64,000 nucleotides of DNA from Vibrio sp. D404a (GTDB lineage Bacteria; Pseudomonadota; Gammaproteobacteria; Enterobacterales; Vibrionaceae), in NCBI RefSeq assembly GCF_030248535.1, contig NZ_JAHGAJ010000046.1, forward strand, positions 48,613-112,612, written 5' to 3'. This document shows, piece after piece, positions 42,554 through 51,861 of the stretch. The translations under genes and the position numbers were made by a program. The notes under the pieces were generated by a model. That model did no database searches and was not told the origin of the DNA. It was given only the letters and a program-made list of their open reading frames with translations. The stretch's first letter is position 1. Each line of letters opens with the position of its first letter.

Positions 42554-44830
42554 ATGAACCAACAACTTACTGTTACTAAGCGTAACGGTCGCAAAGAAAC
42601 GATTGATCTAGAAAAGATCCACCGAGTGATCACATGGGCAGCCGAAGGTTTGCACAATGTTTCAGTATCACAAGTAGAATTGAAAGCTCACATTCAGTTT
42701 TACGATGGCATCACCACAACTGACATCCATGAGACTATCATCAAGTCAGCTGCGGATCTGATCTCAGAAGAGACGCCGGATTACCAATATCTTGCTGCGC
42801 GTCTAGCCGTATTCCACCTACGTAAAAAAGCGTACGGTCAATACGAGCCACCAGCACTTTATAACCACGTTGCAAAACTGGTTGATATGGGTAAGTACGA
42901 CAGTCATCTACTGGAAGACTACTCTCAAGCGGAATTCGCTGAGCTGGATCAGTACATCGATCACAAACGTGACCTTGATTTCTCATACGCAGCGGTTAAG
43001 CAGCTTGAAGGTAAATACTTCGTGCAGAACCGTGTAACGAAAGAGATCTACGAAAGTGCACAGTTCCTATACATCTTGGTTGCTGCTTGTCTATTCGCTA
43101 AGTATCCAAAAGACACGCGTCTTGATTACATCAAGCGCTTCTACGATGCTGCGTCGACATTTAAGATTTCTCTGCCTACACCGATCATGTCTGGTGTACG
43201 TACGCCTACACGTCAATTCAGCTCTTGTGTACTGATTGAGTGTGGTGACAGCCTAGATTCTATCAACGCAACGGCGAGCTCAATCGTACGTTACGTATCT
43301 CAACGTGCTGGTATCGGTATCAACGCTGGTCGTATCCGTGCGCTTGGTTCTGAGATTCGTGGTGGTGAAGCATTCCACACGGGTTGTATCCCATTCTACA
43401 AATACTTTCAAACAGCAGTGAAATGTTGTTCTCAAGGTGGTGTGCGTGGTGGTGCAGCAACCGTATTCTACCCACTATGGCACGGTGAAGTTCAGTCTCT
43501 ACTTGTACTGAAAAACAACCGTGGTGTTGAAGAGAACCGTGTTCGTCACATGGATTACGGCGTACAGCTGAACAAGCTTATGTACTCTCGCCTAGTTCAA
43601 GGCGGCAACATCAGCCTATTTTCACCATCTGACGTACCTGGCCTATACGACGCGTTCTTCGAAAACCAAGAGCGTTTTGAAGAGCTGTACGTTAAGTACG
43701 AGAACGATCCGTCAATCAAGCGTGAAACAGTAAAAGCTGTTGAGCTGTTCTCTCTACTAATGCAAGAGCGTGCGTCTACTGGCCGTATCTACATTCAGAA
43801 CGTAGACCACTGTAACACTCACAGCCCGTTTGACTCAGAAGTTGCACCTGTTCGCCAATCGAACCTATGTCTTGAAATCGCACTTCCAACGAAGCCGCTA
43901 GCAAACGTAGAAGATGACGAAGGTGAAATCGCGCTATGTACGCTGTCTGCATTCAACCTAGGTGCAATCAACGACCTAGATGACCTAGCAGAGCTTTCTG
44001 ACCTGGTTGTTCGTGCTCTAGATGCACTTCTTGATTACCAAGACTACCCGCTTCCAGCTGCATACAAGTCAACAATGAACCGTCGTACTCTAGGTGTGGG
44101 TGTAATTAACTTCGCATACTACCTAGCTAAGAACGGCGTTAAGTACTCAGACGGCAGCGCGAACGGTCTAACTCACCGTACATTCGAAGCGATTCAATAC
44201 CACCTATTGAAAGCATCTGTAGAGCTTGCGAAAGAACAAGGTAAGTGTCCTTCGTTCCATGAGACAAACTACGCGAAAGGCCTACTGCCTATCGACACAT
44301 ACAAGAAAGACATTGATCTAGTATGTGAAGAACCTCTGCACTACGACTGGGATGCACTACGTGCTGAAATCGTTGAGCACGGTCTGCGTAACTCAACACT
44401 AACGGCGCTAATGCCATCTGAGACATCTTCTCAGATCTCAAACGCGACTAACGGTATTGAGCCACCACGTGGTTTTGTTTCTGTAAAAGCATCGAAAGAC
44501 GGTATTTTGAAGCAGGTTGTGCCTGACTTCCTAAACCTAAAAGATAACTACGAACTGCTTTGGAACATCGGTTCTAATGACGGTTACCTACACCTAGTAG
44601 GTATCATGCAGAAGTTTGTAGACCAAGCGATTTCAGCAAACACTAACTATGATCCAAACGTGTACGAAAGCGGTAAAGTACCAATGAAGAAACTTCTTCA
44701 AGACCTACTGACTGCGTACAAGTACGGTGTGAAGACGCTTTACTACCATAACACTCGTGATGGTGCGAAAGATGAACAAGGCGCTGTGGCACAAGAAGAC
44801 GATTGTGCAGGCGGCGGTTGTAAGATCTAA
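42554..44830 (+). CDS. nrdA: Class Ia ribonucleoside-diphosphate reductase, alpha subunit
   Basis: NrdA is the aerobic reductase large subunit, 758 residues long. The N-terminal ATP-cone (LTVTKRNGRKETIDLEKIHRVI) gives allosteric activity control. The active-site cysteines lie in RQFSSCVLIE, QSNLCLEIA and EIALCTLSAF, and the C-terminal shuttle pair in CAGGGCKI. I place the start at the ATG at 42554 (MNQQLTV), by analogy with E. coli MNQNLLV. Codon use is strongly biased, as in highly expressed genes. It is followed by an 11-bp hairpin, then nrdB and yfaE. Confidence 0.97.
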   Translation: MNQQLTVTKRNGRKETIDLEKIHRVITWAAEGLHNVSVSQVELKAHIQFYDGITTTDIHETIIKSAADLISEETPDYQYLAARLAVFHLRKKAYGQYEPPALYNHVAKLVDMGKYDSHLLEDYSQAEFAELDQYIDHKRDLDFSYAAVKQLEGKYFVQNRVTKEIYESAQFLYILVAACLFAKYPKDTRLDYIKRFYDAASTFKISLPTPIMSGVRTPTRQFSSCVLIECGDSLDSINATASSIVRYVSQRAGIGINAGRIRALGSEIRGGEAFHTGCIPFYKYFQTAVKCCSQGGVRGGAATVFYPLWHGEVQSLLVLKNNRGVEENRVRHMDYGVQLNKLMYSRLVQGGNISLFSPSDVPGLYDAFFENQERFEELYVKYENDPSIKRETVKAVELFSLLMQERASTGRIYIQNVDHCNTHSPFDSEVAPVRQSNLCLEIALPTKPLANVEDDEGEIALCTLSAFNLGAINDLDDLAELSDLVVRALDALLDYQDYPLPAAYKSTMNRRTLGVGVINFAYYLAKNGVKYSDGSANGLTHRTFEAIQYHLLKASVELAKEQGKCPSFHETNYAKGLLPIDTYKKDIDLVCEEPLHYDWDALRAEIVEHGLRNSTLTALMPSETSSQISNATNGIEPPRGFVSVKASKDGILKQVVPDFLNLKDNYELLWNIGSNDGYLHLVGIMQKFVDQAISANTNYDPNVYESGKVPMKKLLQDLLTAYKYGVKTLYYHNTRDGAKDEQGAVAQEDDCAGGGCKI

Positions 44831-44851
44831 GCATAAGTAACAAACATAAGA

Positions 44852-44877
44852 ACCCAGAGAAGCCTTCTTCTCTGGGT
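44852..44877 (+). terminator. Intercistronic hairpin between nrdA and nrdB
   Basis: A perfect 11-bp stem ACCCAGAGAAG/CTTCTCTGGGT with a CCTT loop sits in the 100-nt nrdA-nrdB gap. There is no T-run after it, so it is more likely a stability or processing element that tunes the NrdA:NrdB ratio than a terminator. Confidence 0.65.
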
Positions 44878-44930
44878 CTAAAGCATTAACGAGGCCTGTT
44901 ATATAGGTCTGGAAAGGATTTGAGGCATTC

Positions 44931-46064
44931 ATGGCTTACAGTACTTTTACTCAAACAAAAAATGACCAACTAAAAGAACCTATGTTCCTTGGTCAATCTG
45001 TAAACGTAGCGCGTTACGACCAACAGAAATTTGAAATCTTCGAAAAGCTTATCGAAAAGCAGCTGTCTTTCTTCTGGCGTCCAGAAGAAGTTGACGTATC
45101 TAGCGACCGTATCGACTACAACAAGCTACCAGAGCACGAGAAGCACATCTTCATCTCAAACCTGAAGTACCAAACGCTTCTTGATTCAATTCAAGGCCGT
45201 AGCCCGAACGTTGCTCTACTTCCACTAGTATCACTACCAGAAGTAGAAACTTGGATTGAGACTTGGTCTTTCTCTGAGACAATTCACTCTCGCTCTTACA
45301 CGCACATCATCCGTAACATTGTGAATGATCCAGGCGTTGTATTTGACGACATCGTAGAGAACGAGCACATCTTGGCGCGTGCTAAAGACATCGCGCACTA
45401 CTACGATGAGCTAATCAAGCTAACGTCTGACTACCACCGCTACGGTGAAGGTACGCACAACATCAACGGCGAAGAGGTTAAAATCTCTCTGTATGAGCTG
45501 AAGAAGAAACTGTACCTATGTCTGATGTCGGTTAACGCACTTGAAGCTATCCGTTTCTACGTAAGCTTTGCGTGTTCATTTGCGTTTGCAGAACGTGAGC
45601 TAATGGAAGGTAATGCGAAAATCATCAAGCTAATCGCTCGTGATGAAGCGCTTCACCTAACAGGTACTCAGCACATGATTAACCTGCTACGTAACGGTCA
45701 AGATGACTTCTCATTCATGCAGATCGCTGAAGAGTGTAAGCAAGAGTGTTTCGACCTGTTTAAAGATGCAGCAGAGCAAGAGAAAGAGTGGGCAGAATAC
45801 CTATTCAAAGATGGCTCAATGATAGGTCTAAACAAAGACATCCTTTGCCAATACGTTGAGTACATTACGAACATTCGTATGCAGGCGGTTGGTCTAGGTA
45901 CAGCTTACCCAGAAGCAACGTCTAACCCTATCCCGTGGATCAACGCTTGGTTATCTTCTGATAACGTTCAAGTAGCACCACAGGAAGCAGAAATTTCATC
46001 TTACCTAGTTGGTCAAATCGACAACGAAGTAAGTGCAGATGACTTCGAAGGTTTCGAACTGTAA
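44931..46064 (+). CDS. nrdB: Class Ia ribonucleoside-diphosphate reductase, beta subunit
   Basis: NrdB carries the diiron-tyrosyl radical that starts catalysis in NrdA. In the 377-residue protein the radical tyrosine is Y123 in SETIHSRSYTHIIRN (Y122 without the first Met). Iron ligands lie in WSFSETIHS, ENEH and RDEALHLTGTQH. The C terminus (SADDFEGFEL) is the peptide that docks on NrdA. Its TAA overlaps the yfaE ATG by one base (TAATG). Confidence 0.97.
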   Translation: MAYSTFTQTKNDQLKEPMFLGQSVNVARYDQQKFEIFEKLIEKQLSFFWRPEEVDVSSDRIDYNKLPEHEKHIFISNLKYQTLLDSIQGRSPNVALLPLVSLPEVETWIETWSFSETIHSRSYTHIIRNIVNDPGVVFDDIVENEHILARAKDIAHYYDELIKLTSDYHRYGEGTHNINGEEVKISLYELKKKLYLCLMSVNALEAIRFYVSFACSFAFAERELMEGNAKIIKLIARDEALHLTGTQHMINLLRNGQDDFSFMQIAEECKQECFDLFKDAAEQEKEWAEYLFKDGSMIGLNKDILCQYVEYITNIRMQAVGLGTAYPEATSNPIPWINAWLSSDNVQVAPQEAEISSYLVGQIDNEVSADDFEGFEL

Positions 46065-46342
46065 TGCCAACACTGAAGATCAACAAACTCATCACGATTG
46101 AATCTAACCCATCTAACACTCTGTTAGAGACCATGGAGCAGGCAGGACTTGAGCCTGAGTACAACTGCCGAGATGGTCACTGTGGCGCTTGTCGCTGCAC
46201 GTTGGACTCAGGTGAAGTCGAGTACGTTGGTTTTGCTATGGCTTACACACAAAGCAACGAGATTTTGCCTTGTATTTGTAAAGCCAAAACAGAGTTGTCA
46301 TTGAGCAACGTGATTCACCGTAATAAGCAGAAGCGAGCTTAG
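46064..46342 (+). CDS. yfaE: YfaE 2Fe-2S ferredoxin for NrdB cofactor maintenance
   Basis: YfaE is a small plant-type ferredoxin that delivers electrons to rebuild the NrdB diferric-tyrosyl cofactor. The 92-residue protein has the ligand spacing C-x4-C-x2-C in NCRDGHCGACRC, with the fourth cysteine in ILPCICKA. Its start overlaps the nrdB stop by one base, which couples it to nrdB and confirms the assignment. Confidence 0.95.
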   Translation: MPTLKINKLITIESNPSNTLLETMEQAGLEPEYNCRDGHCGACRCTLDSGEVEYVGFAMAYTQSNEILPCICKAKTELSLSNVIHRNKQKRA

Positions 46343-46407
46343 TTCGTTCGATCTGTTTCGAATCATGTAAATACCACGGCAATTCGAAAGCTTAAAAAGT
46401 ACAGACT

Positions 46408-46447
46408 AAAAAAGGGTTCGCCTCCTCTTGGAATGCGAACCCTTTTT
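46408..46447. terminator. Bidirectional terminator between yfaE and napF
   Basis: Arms AAAAAGGGTTCGC and GCGAACCCTTTTT form a long stem around a 13-nt loop between the convergent yfaE and napF genes. Confidence 0.85.
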
Positions 46448-46536
46448 CTATCTGCAGCTATCACTGACTAAACATTATTCAACGACTTGTCACCGAGGCT
46501 TCTTGCGTATATCTACAAAGCAAGCAAAGGCCTTTG

Positions 46537-47049
46537 TTAACGAACGAGGCTCAACGTAACCGACCCAATGTAGCAAGCACTTCTGCACTCTCCACATCCA
46601 TTGCACTTATCTTGAACAACACTTGGCAATTCACCAGATTCAATCTTTATTGCGCCAGCTGAACACGCAGTTTCGCAGGCATGACAATTCATTTGCATGT
46701 AGTTATTGCAGCTATCAGCAAAGTTAGGTTTTAAATCAATGTAAGGCGTTACCGTTTGGTGAAGCGCACCGGTTGGACACACCTCACAGCACTTATTACA
46801 CATTGAACAGCTGTTGTAGTCCAAATTGAGCTCTGCACTGCCCTCTTGTATCTCAATAACACTATTTGGGCATGCTTGCTCACACAAACCACAACCGTCA
46901 CAAAGGCGCTCGAACAACACCTCGTCGACAGCTCGTGGTGGCCTGGCTTGTAAGCGCTGTGATTTCTCTTCATAGCTTACCGCAGCTTTCACTGGTTTAG
47001 AGAGTCGAGTTAAGAAACCACGTCTATTTGAATTTATTTGCTCAGACAT
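46537..47049 (-). CDS. NapF-like ferredoxin, probable accessory protein for the DMSO reductase locus
   Basis: This 170-residue cytoplasmic iron-sulfur protein has the NapF layout. The motifs are CDGCGLCEQACPN, CSMCNKCCEVCPTG and a C-terminal CNGCGECRSACYIG. An extra cysteine group (CNNYMQMNCHACETACSAG) lies in between. A basic N-terminal region (NRRGFLTRLSKP) resembles a Tat-like start but has no hydrophobic stretch. NapF proteins act on a molybdoenzyme before export. Here there is no nap operon; the partner is more likely the divergent DmsA. It shares one base with the upstream torD-like gene. Confidence 0.85.
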   Translation of the reverse strand: MSEQINSNRRGFLTRLSKPVKAAVSYEEKSQRLQARPPRAVDEVLFERLCDGCGLCEQACPNSVIEIQEGSAELNLDYNSCSMCNKCCEVCPTGALHQTVTPYIDLKPNFADSCNNYMQMNCHACETACSAGAIKIESGELPSVVQDKCNGCGECRSACYIGSVTLSLVR

Positions 47050-47615
47050 TAATCAATATATAACTTTTTAGTAGCAACGTTTAAATTATATTCAGATGTT
47101 AGGTAATTAACCCAATTAATAACATCGATTGATAACTTCTTATAGAATGATAACTCTGATGCTGAATTTAATTTGTACAAATAAGTAGAAGACCAAGTTA
47201 ATAAATGACACTCAAGCAATTCACGAGCTGAATTTACATTATTATTTTCTAACAAATATGAGTGAGCGAATAACATTAAACCAAATTGATCTTCTGGCTC
47301 CCTTAAACCGGTATCCAATTCAATTTGATTTAATTCTAAAAACTGTCGATACGCTACCGTTGACTCGCCAAACACAACGCGGTCTTTATCTAGGTAAACC
47401 GAGCCCCACGGCGGAGCTGGCATGTCTCCAACCCCCTCAAACAGACGGCTAAACTCTGCTGCTAGGGCATCTTCCTGTTCGTTTTGAAGTGCCAGTAAGC
47501 AACCTTCTGATAGGACTTGGCTTTCTACTAATGCCTGAACAATATCTAATAACTGTTCTTTATTTGTTGCTTGATAAAATAATGAACCTAGCAATTTATG
47601 CGTATCAATAATCAT
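47049..47615 (-). CDS. TorD/DmsD-family molybdoenzyme chaperone
   Basis: This 188-residue, all-helical protein belongs to the TorD family, whose members bind Tat leaders and proofread cofactor loading of DMSO-reductase-type enzymes. The family blocks include FSRLFEGVGDMPAPPWGSVYLD and the later ELLECHLLTW. It is divergent from dmsABC and co-transcribed with the napF-like gene, so DmsA is its probable client. It is quite diverged from E. coli DmsD, so I do not give it a symbol. Confidence 0.83.
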   Translation of the reverse strand: MIIDTHKLLGSLFYQATNKEQLLDIVQALVESQVLSEGCLLALQNEQEDALAAEFSRLFEGVGDMPAPPWGSVYLDKDRVVFGESTVAYRQFLELNQIELDTGLREPEDQFGLMLFAHSYLLENNNVNSARELLECHLLTWSSTYLYKLNSASELSFYKKLSIDVINWVNYLTSEYNLNVATKKLYID

Positions 47616-47722
47616 TCTTATTTATGCCGTAATTGGTTTAACGACAATGATATAAATATGACGATTAGAATCTTTGATCTATTTTATACATTCGATTCAT
47701 AATATTTAAATTTAGCCCTTAT

Positions 47723-47736
47723 TTGATGCCAATCAA
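47723..47736 (+). promoter_or_regulatory. Perfect FNR box upstream of dmsA
   Basis: TTGATGCCAATCAA matches the FNR consensus TTGAT-N4-ATCAA at all ten positions, centred 84 nt before the dmsA start. This is the right place for an activator site if transcription starts about 42 nt downstream. Confidence 0.85.
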
Positions 47737-47813
47737 TCAATATTTAGAAATAAAAACACAAAAGACAAAGTACCTATAAAGTACTAGCCATCAAAAACAA
47801 TAGGCATCTTAGA

Positions 47814-50252
47814 ATGACGAATAAGAAAGAATCTGGGGTAATGAATCTTACTCGAAGAGGCTTCATTAAGGCTTCTTCGGCGGTAGGTAGTGCAGCTGCA
47901 CTCGCAGGCGGTATCGCTTTACCTTTCAAATCCAAACCAGTAGCAGCTGCGGTTGCTGAGAATGTGGATGAGAAAATCGTATGGAGTGCATGTACAGTAA
48001 ACTGTGGCTCACGCTGCCCGTTACGCATGCATGTACAAAACGGTGAAATCAAATACGTAGAAACAGACAACACAGGTACTGACGAATACGGTCATCACCA
48101 AGTACGTGCATGTCTACGTGGTCGCTCTATGCGTCGCCGAGTTTACAACCCAGATCGCCTGAAGTATCCGATGAAACGTGTGGGTAAACGTGGTGAAGGC
48201 AAGTTTAAACGTATTAGCTGGGAAGAGGCTTTTGATGAAGTCGCGGGCACCATGCAACGTCTTATCAAAGACTACGGTAACGACACCATCTACCTAAACT
48301 ACGGTACAGGAACGCTTGGTGGTACAGTCACTAAGTCTTGGCCACCAGCACAGACGCTGATTGCCCGTCTAATGAACCTAAGTGGTGGTTACCTAAACCA
48401 TTACGGTGACTACTCAACAGCACAAATCGCGAAAGGCTTGAGCTACACCTACGGTGGTTGGGCAAACAACAACTCTTTCTCTGACTTAGAGAACACTAAG
48501 CTTAACATCCAATTTGGTAACAACCCTGCCGAGACTCGTATGTCTGGTGGCGGTCTGATCCACCACTACGTAGAAAGCAAGAACAAATCAAACGCTAGAA
48601 CGATCATCATCGATCCACGTTACACCGATACTGCCGGTGGTCGTGAAGATCAGTGGATCCCAATTCGTCCTTCTACGGATGCTGCATTGGTAGCGGGTCT
48701 TGCACACGTGATGATCACTGAAGACCTTGTCGACCAACCGTTCCTAGACAAATACTGTGTCGGTTACGATGAGAAGACCCTTCCGGCATCAGCGCCTAAA
48801 AACAGTGACTACAAATCTTACATCCTAGGTTTAGGCGAAGATGGCGTAGAAAAGACACCAGAGTGGGCTTCGAAGATCACAGGCATTCCAGTTGATACAA
48901 TCGTTAAGCTTGGCCGTGAAATGGGCACAGCGAAACCGTGTGCTATCCACCAAGGTTGGGGTCTACAACGTACTGCGAACGGTGAGCTAGCTTGTCGTGC
49001 AATCGCAATGCTGTCGCTACTCACAGGTTCTGTCGGTGTGTCTGGCGGTTCAACAGGTGCACGTGAAAGTGACATCAACATTCCGTTTGTTCGCTTCCCG
49101 ACGGTGCCAAACCCAGTTGAAACATCAATTTCAATGTTCATGTGGACAGACGCGATTCACCGTCACCACGAGATGACAGACGTCACTGACGGTGTTCGCG
49201 GAGCTGAGCGCCTTAAGAACCCAATCAAGATGATCTGGAACTACGCAGGTAACTGCATCATCAACCAACACTCAGACATCAACAAAACGCACGCGATTCT
49301 TCAAGATGAAAGCGCATGTGAAATGATTGTCGTCATCGATAACCACATGACCTCTTCGGCGAAATACGCTGACATCATCCTGCCTGACTTAACCACATCA
49401 GAGCAAGACGACTGGTGTATGGACGGTAAAGCATCGAACATGCCTTACTTCATCTACGCGCAGAAAGCGATTGAACCTCAGTTCGAAGCGAAATCTATCT
49501 ACGAGATGTGTACACAGCTTGCTAAGCGCATGGGCGTAGAAAAAGAGTTCACGGAAGGCCGTACTCAGGAGCAATGGATTGAGCACCTTTACGCCGAAAC
49601 TCGTAAGAACGATCCAACACTGCCAACCTTCGAAGAGATGAAAGAGCTGGGTATCTACAAGCGTAGCTACGACCACCACTACATCGCTTACGAAGATTTC
49701 CGTAAAGACCCTGAAGCGAACCCACTGACCACACCAAGTGGCAAGATCGAGATCTACTCAGAGCAACTGGCTGAGATTGCTAAGACTTGGAAACTAAAAG
49801 AAGACGAAGTGATTCACCCACTTCCAATTTATGCGGACTCTTTCGAAGGCCATAACGATCCGCTAGCAGAGAAGTACCCACTTCAGCTAACAGGCTTCCA
49901 CTACAAGGCTCGTACCCACTCAACTTACGGCAACGTTGCAGAGATCAAAGCTGCTGCGCCACAAGAGTTGTGGATCAACCCAATCGATGCAAAAGAGCGC
50001 GGTATTGAGAACGGCGACATGGTCAGCATTTTTAACGACCGTGGTGAAGTTCATATTCCAGCGAAAGTGACACCAAGGATTCTTCCTCGAGTTGTCGCGC
50101 TAGGCGAAGGTGCATGGTACGCACCCGATGGTCAGAAGATCGACCATGCAGGCTCTATCAACGTGCTGACTACTCAGCGCCCGAGCCCACTTGCTAAGGG
50201 TAACCCTCAGCATACAAACCTAGTTCAAATCAAAGCGATAAAGAAAGCATAA
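47814..50252 (+). CDS. dmsA: Anaerobic DMSO reductase catalytic subunit
   Basis: DmsA reduces dimethyl sulfoxide (and TMAO-like compounds) with a molybdopterin-guanine cofactor. The 812-residue protein has a twin-arginine leader LTRRGFIKASSAVG (residues 12-25), the near-N-terminal cluster set CTVNCGSRC with a later cysteine in RACLRGRS, and the Mo-ligand serine in GGYLNHYGDYSTAQ. The C-terminal MGD-binding domain reads QLTGFHYKARTHSTYGNV and VLTTQRPSPLAKGNPQHTNL. It is the first gene of dmsABC, under a perfect FNR box. Confidence 0.97.
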   Translation: MTNKKESGVMNLTRRGFIKASSAVGSAAALAGGIALPFKSKPVAAAVAENVDEKIVWSACTVNCGSRCPLRMHVQNGEIKYVETDNTGTDEYGHHQVRACLRGRSMRRRVYNPDRLKYPMKRVGKRGEGKFKRISWEEAFDEVAGTMQRLIKDYGNDTIYLNYGTGTLGGTVTKSWPPAQTLIARLMNLSGGYLNHYGDYSTAQIAKGLSYTYGGWANNNSFSDLENTKLNIQFGNNPAETRMSGGGLIHHYVESKNKSNARTIIIDPRYTDTAGGREDQWIPIRPSTDAALVAGLAHVMITEDLVDQPFLDKYCVGYDEKTLPASAPKNSDYKSYILGLGEDGVEKTPEWASKITGIPVDTIVKLGREMGTAKPCAIHQGWGLQRTANGELACRAIAMLSLLTGSVGVSGGSTGARESDINIPFVRFPTVPNPVETSISMFMWTDAIHRHHEMTDVTDGVRGAERLKNPIKMIWNYAGNCIINQHSDINKTHAILQDESACEMIVVIDNHMTSSAKYADIILPDLTTSEQDDWCMDGKASNMPYFIYAQKAIEPQFEAKSIYEMCTQLAKRMGVEKEFTEGRTQEQWIEHLYAETRKNDPTLPTFEEMKELGIYKRSYDHHYIAYEDFRKDPEANPLTTPSGKIEIYSEQLAEIAKTWKLKEDEVIHPLPIYADSFEGHNDPLAEKYPLQLTGFHYKARTHSTYGNVAEIKAAAPQELWINPIDAKERGIENGDMVSIFNDRGEVHIPAKVTPRILPRVVALGEGAWYAPDGQKIDHAGSINVLTTQRPSPLAKGNPQHTNLVQIKAIKKA

Positions 50253-50263
50253 GGTAGGTTGGA

Positions 50264-50884
50264 ATGAAACAATACGGCTTTTACATTGATTCAAGTAAAT
50301 GCACGGGTTGTAAAACCTGTCAGCTTGCTTGTAAAGATTATAACGATCTCGACATCAAAACGAACTACCGCCGCGTCTATGAATACGCGGGTGGTGGCTT
50401 CACTCAAGATGGCGATACCTGGGTTCAGAAAGATGTCTTTTCTTACTACCTGTCTATTGCTTGTAACCACTGTACTAACCCTGCATGTGTAAAAGTGTGC
50501 CCTTCAGGCGCAATGCATAAACGCGATGAAGACGGTTTGGTTGTGGTTGATGAAAGTGTGTGTATCGGTTGTCAGCACTGTAGCAATGCGTGTCCTTACG
50601 GTGCACCACAATACAATGCTAAGAAAGGTCACATGACCAAATGCGATGGCTGCTACCAACGTGTTTCTGAAGGCAAACAACCTATCTGTGTTGAGTCTTG
50701 CCCACTTCGTGCATTGGAGTTTGGTGAAATCAATACACTTCGCGAGAAGTACGGATCTGGTGCGGATGTTGCGCCGCTGCCATCTTCAACCGAAACTTTG
50801 CCAAACATCGTGATTAAGCTGAACAAAAATGCGAAGCCGACTGGCGATACCAGTGGTCACCTAGCAAACCCTAAGGAGGTGTAA
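50264..50884 (+). CDS. dmsB: DMSO reductase iron-sulfur subunit
   Basis: DmsB relays electrons from the membrane anchor to DmsA. The 206-residue protein binds four [4Fe-4S] clusters via CTGCKTCQLAC, CNHCTNPACVKVC, CIGCQHCSNACPYG and CDGC followed by CVESCP. It lies 11 nt after dmsA, with TAGG upstream of its ATG, and only 1 nt separates it from dmsC. Confidence 0.96.
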   Translation: MKQYGFYIDSSKCTGCKTCQLACKDYNDLDIKTNYRRVYEYAGGGFTQDGDTWVQKDVFSYYLSIACNHCTNPACVKVCPSGAMHKRDEDGLVVVDESVCIGCQHCSNACPYGAPQYNAKKGHMTKCDGCYQRVSEGKQPICVESCPLRALEFGEINTLREKYGSGADVAPLPSSTETLPNIVIKLNKNAKPTGDTSGHLANPKEV

Positions 50885-50885
50885 G

Positions 50886-51731
50886 ATGATTTTTCATGAG
50901 TGGTCTTTAATCTTCTTTACGGTGCTAGCGCAAACTGCGGTTGGTGGTTACTTACTGATTGGTGCACGTGCACTGGTACTAGGTCATGACGAAGAGAAAC
51001 TAAACAGCTACAAAGTTCCAATGTTCATTCTGTGGGCATTAATGGGTCTTGGTTTTATGTTCTCGACAACGCACCTAGGCTCTCCACTGCGCGCGTTTAA
51101 TGCCTTTAACCAACTAGGTTCAGCTTGGTTGTCTAACGAAGTGTTCTTCGGTGCAGCATTCTTCGCCGTTGGCGGCCTGCAATGGCTACTGTCAGTGGTC
51201 AAGAAAGGTGGCCTAGCTATCCAAAAAGCACTGATGGTTGGCGCTATGGTGCTGGGTGTTATCTTTATGTACGCGATGATCAACGTATACATGATCAACA
51301 CAGTACCTACATGGGACAACATCTACACACCATTGAGCTTCATCATGACAATGGTTGTGGGTGGCTTGCTGCTGTCTCAGCTCGTGATTGTGTTCGCAAA
51401 CGACAGTCGTTTTACGGTTGACCGTAACATTACGATGCTGGCTGTAATTGCGGTCGCGATCAGCTTGCTTGTGACAGTCGGTAAACTGAACCTAATCGGT
51501 GACATCCAAACTTCAGTAGCGAAAGCTTCAGAGTTGGTTGATGGTTTAGGCAGCTATGTGATTCTTCAAGTTGCATTGCTAATGGCAACCTTACTGATTT
51601 GGATTCTACCTATGCTCAACAAAGCAAAAGTGAATCCAGTAAATCTAGGCCTAGCATTGGTATTGTTCTTAGCGTCAGAGTTAATCGGCCGTGGTTTGTT
51701 CTACAGCCTACATATGACAAGCGGTTTGTAA
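50886..51731 (+). CDS. dmsC: DMSO reductase membrane anchor subunit
   Basis: DmsC is the eight-helix anchor that oxidises menaquinol for the DmsAB dimer. The 281-residue protein has the family N terminus FHEWSLIFFTVLAQTAVGGY and the block STTHLGSPLRAFNAFNQLGSAWLSNEV, including the histidine needed for quinol binding. It ends the operon before a strong terminator. Confidence 0.94.
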   Translation: MIFHEWSLIFFTVLAQTAVGGYLLIGARALVLGHDEEKLNSYKVPMFILWALMGLGFMFSTTHLGSPLRAFNAFNQLGSAWLSNEVFFGAAFFAVGGLQWLLSVVKKGGLAIQKALMVGAMVLGVIFMYAMINVYMINTVPTWDNIYTPLSFIMTMVVGGLLLSQLVIVFANDSRFTVDRNITMLAVIAVAISLLVTVGKLNLIGDIQTSVAKASELVDGLGSYVILQVALLMATLLIWILPMLNKAKVNPVNLGLALVLFLASELIGRGLFYSLHMTSGL

Positions 51732-51773
51732 TCACAGACTCGTTATTTGGTTATATAGAAGGCTAGATAAACT

Positions 51774-51811
51774 AAAGGCCCAACACATATTTAGATGTTG
51801 GGCCTTTTTAT
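51774..51811 (+). terminator. Terminator of dmsABC
   Basis: A perfect 12-bp stem AAAGGCCCAACA/TGTTGGGCCTTT with a 10-nt loop is followed by TTTATTT, 43 nt past dmsC. With flanking A and T it may also serve the convergent gene. Confidence 0.85.
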
Positions 51812-51861
51812 TTCGTTTTTCTCGCTTTTTTAGTACAAACTTGGCGAGTCAACTTGCATCG

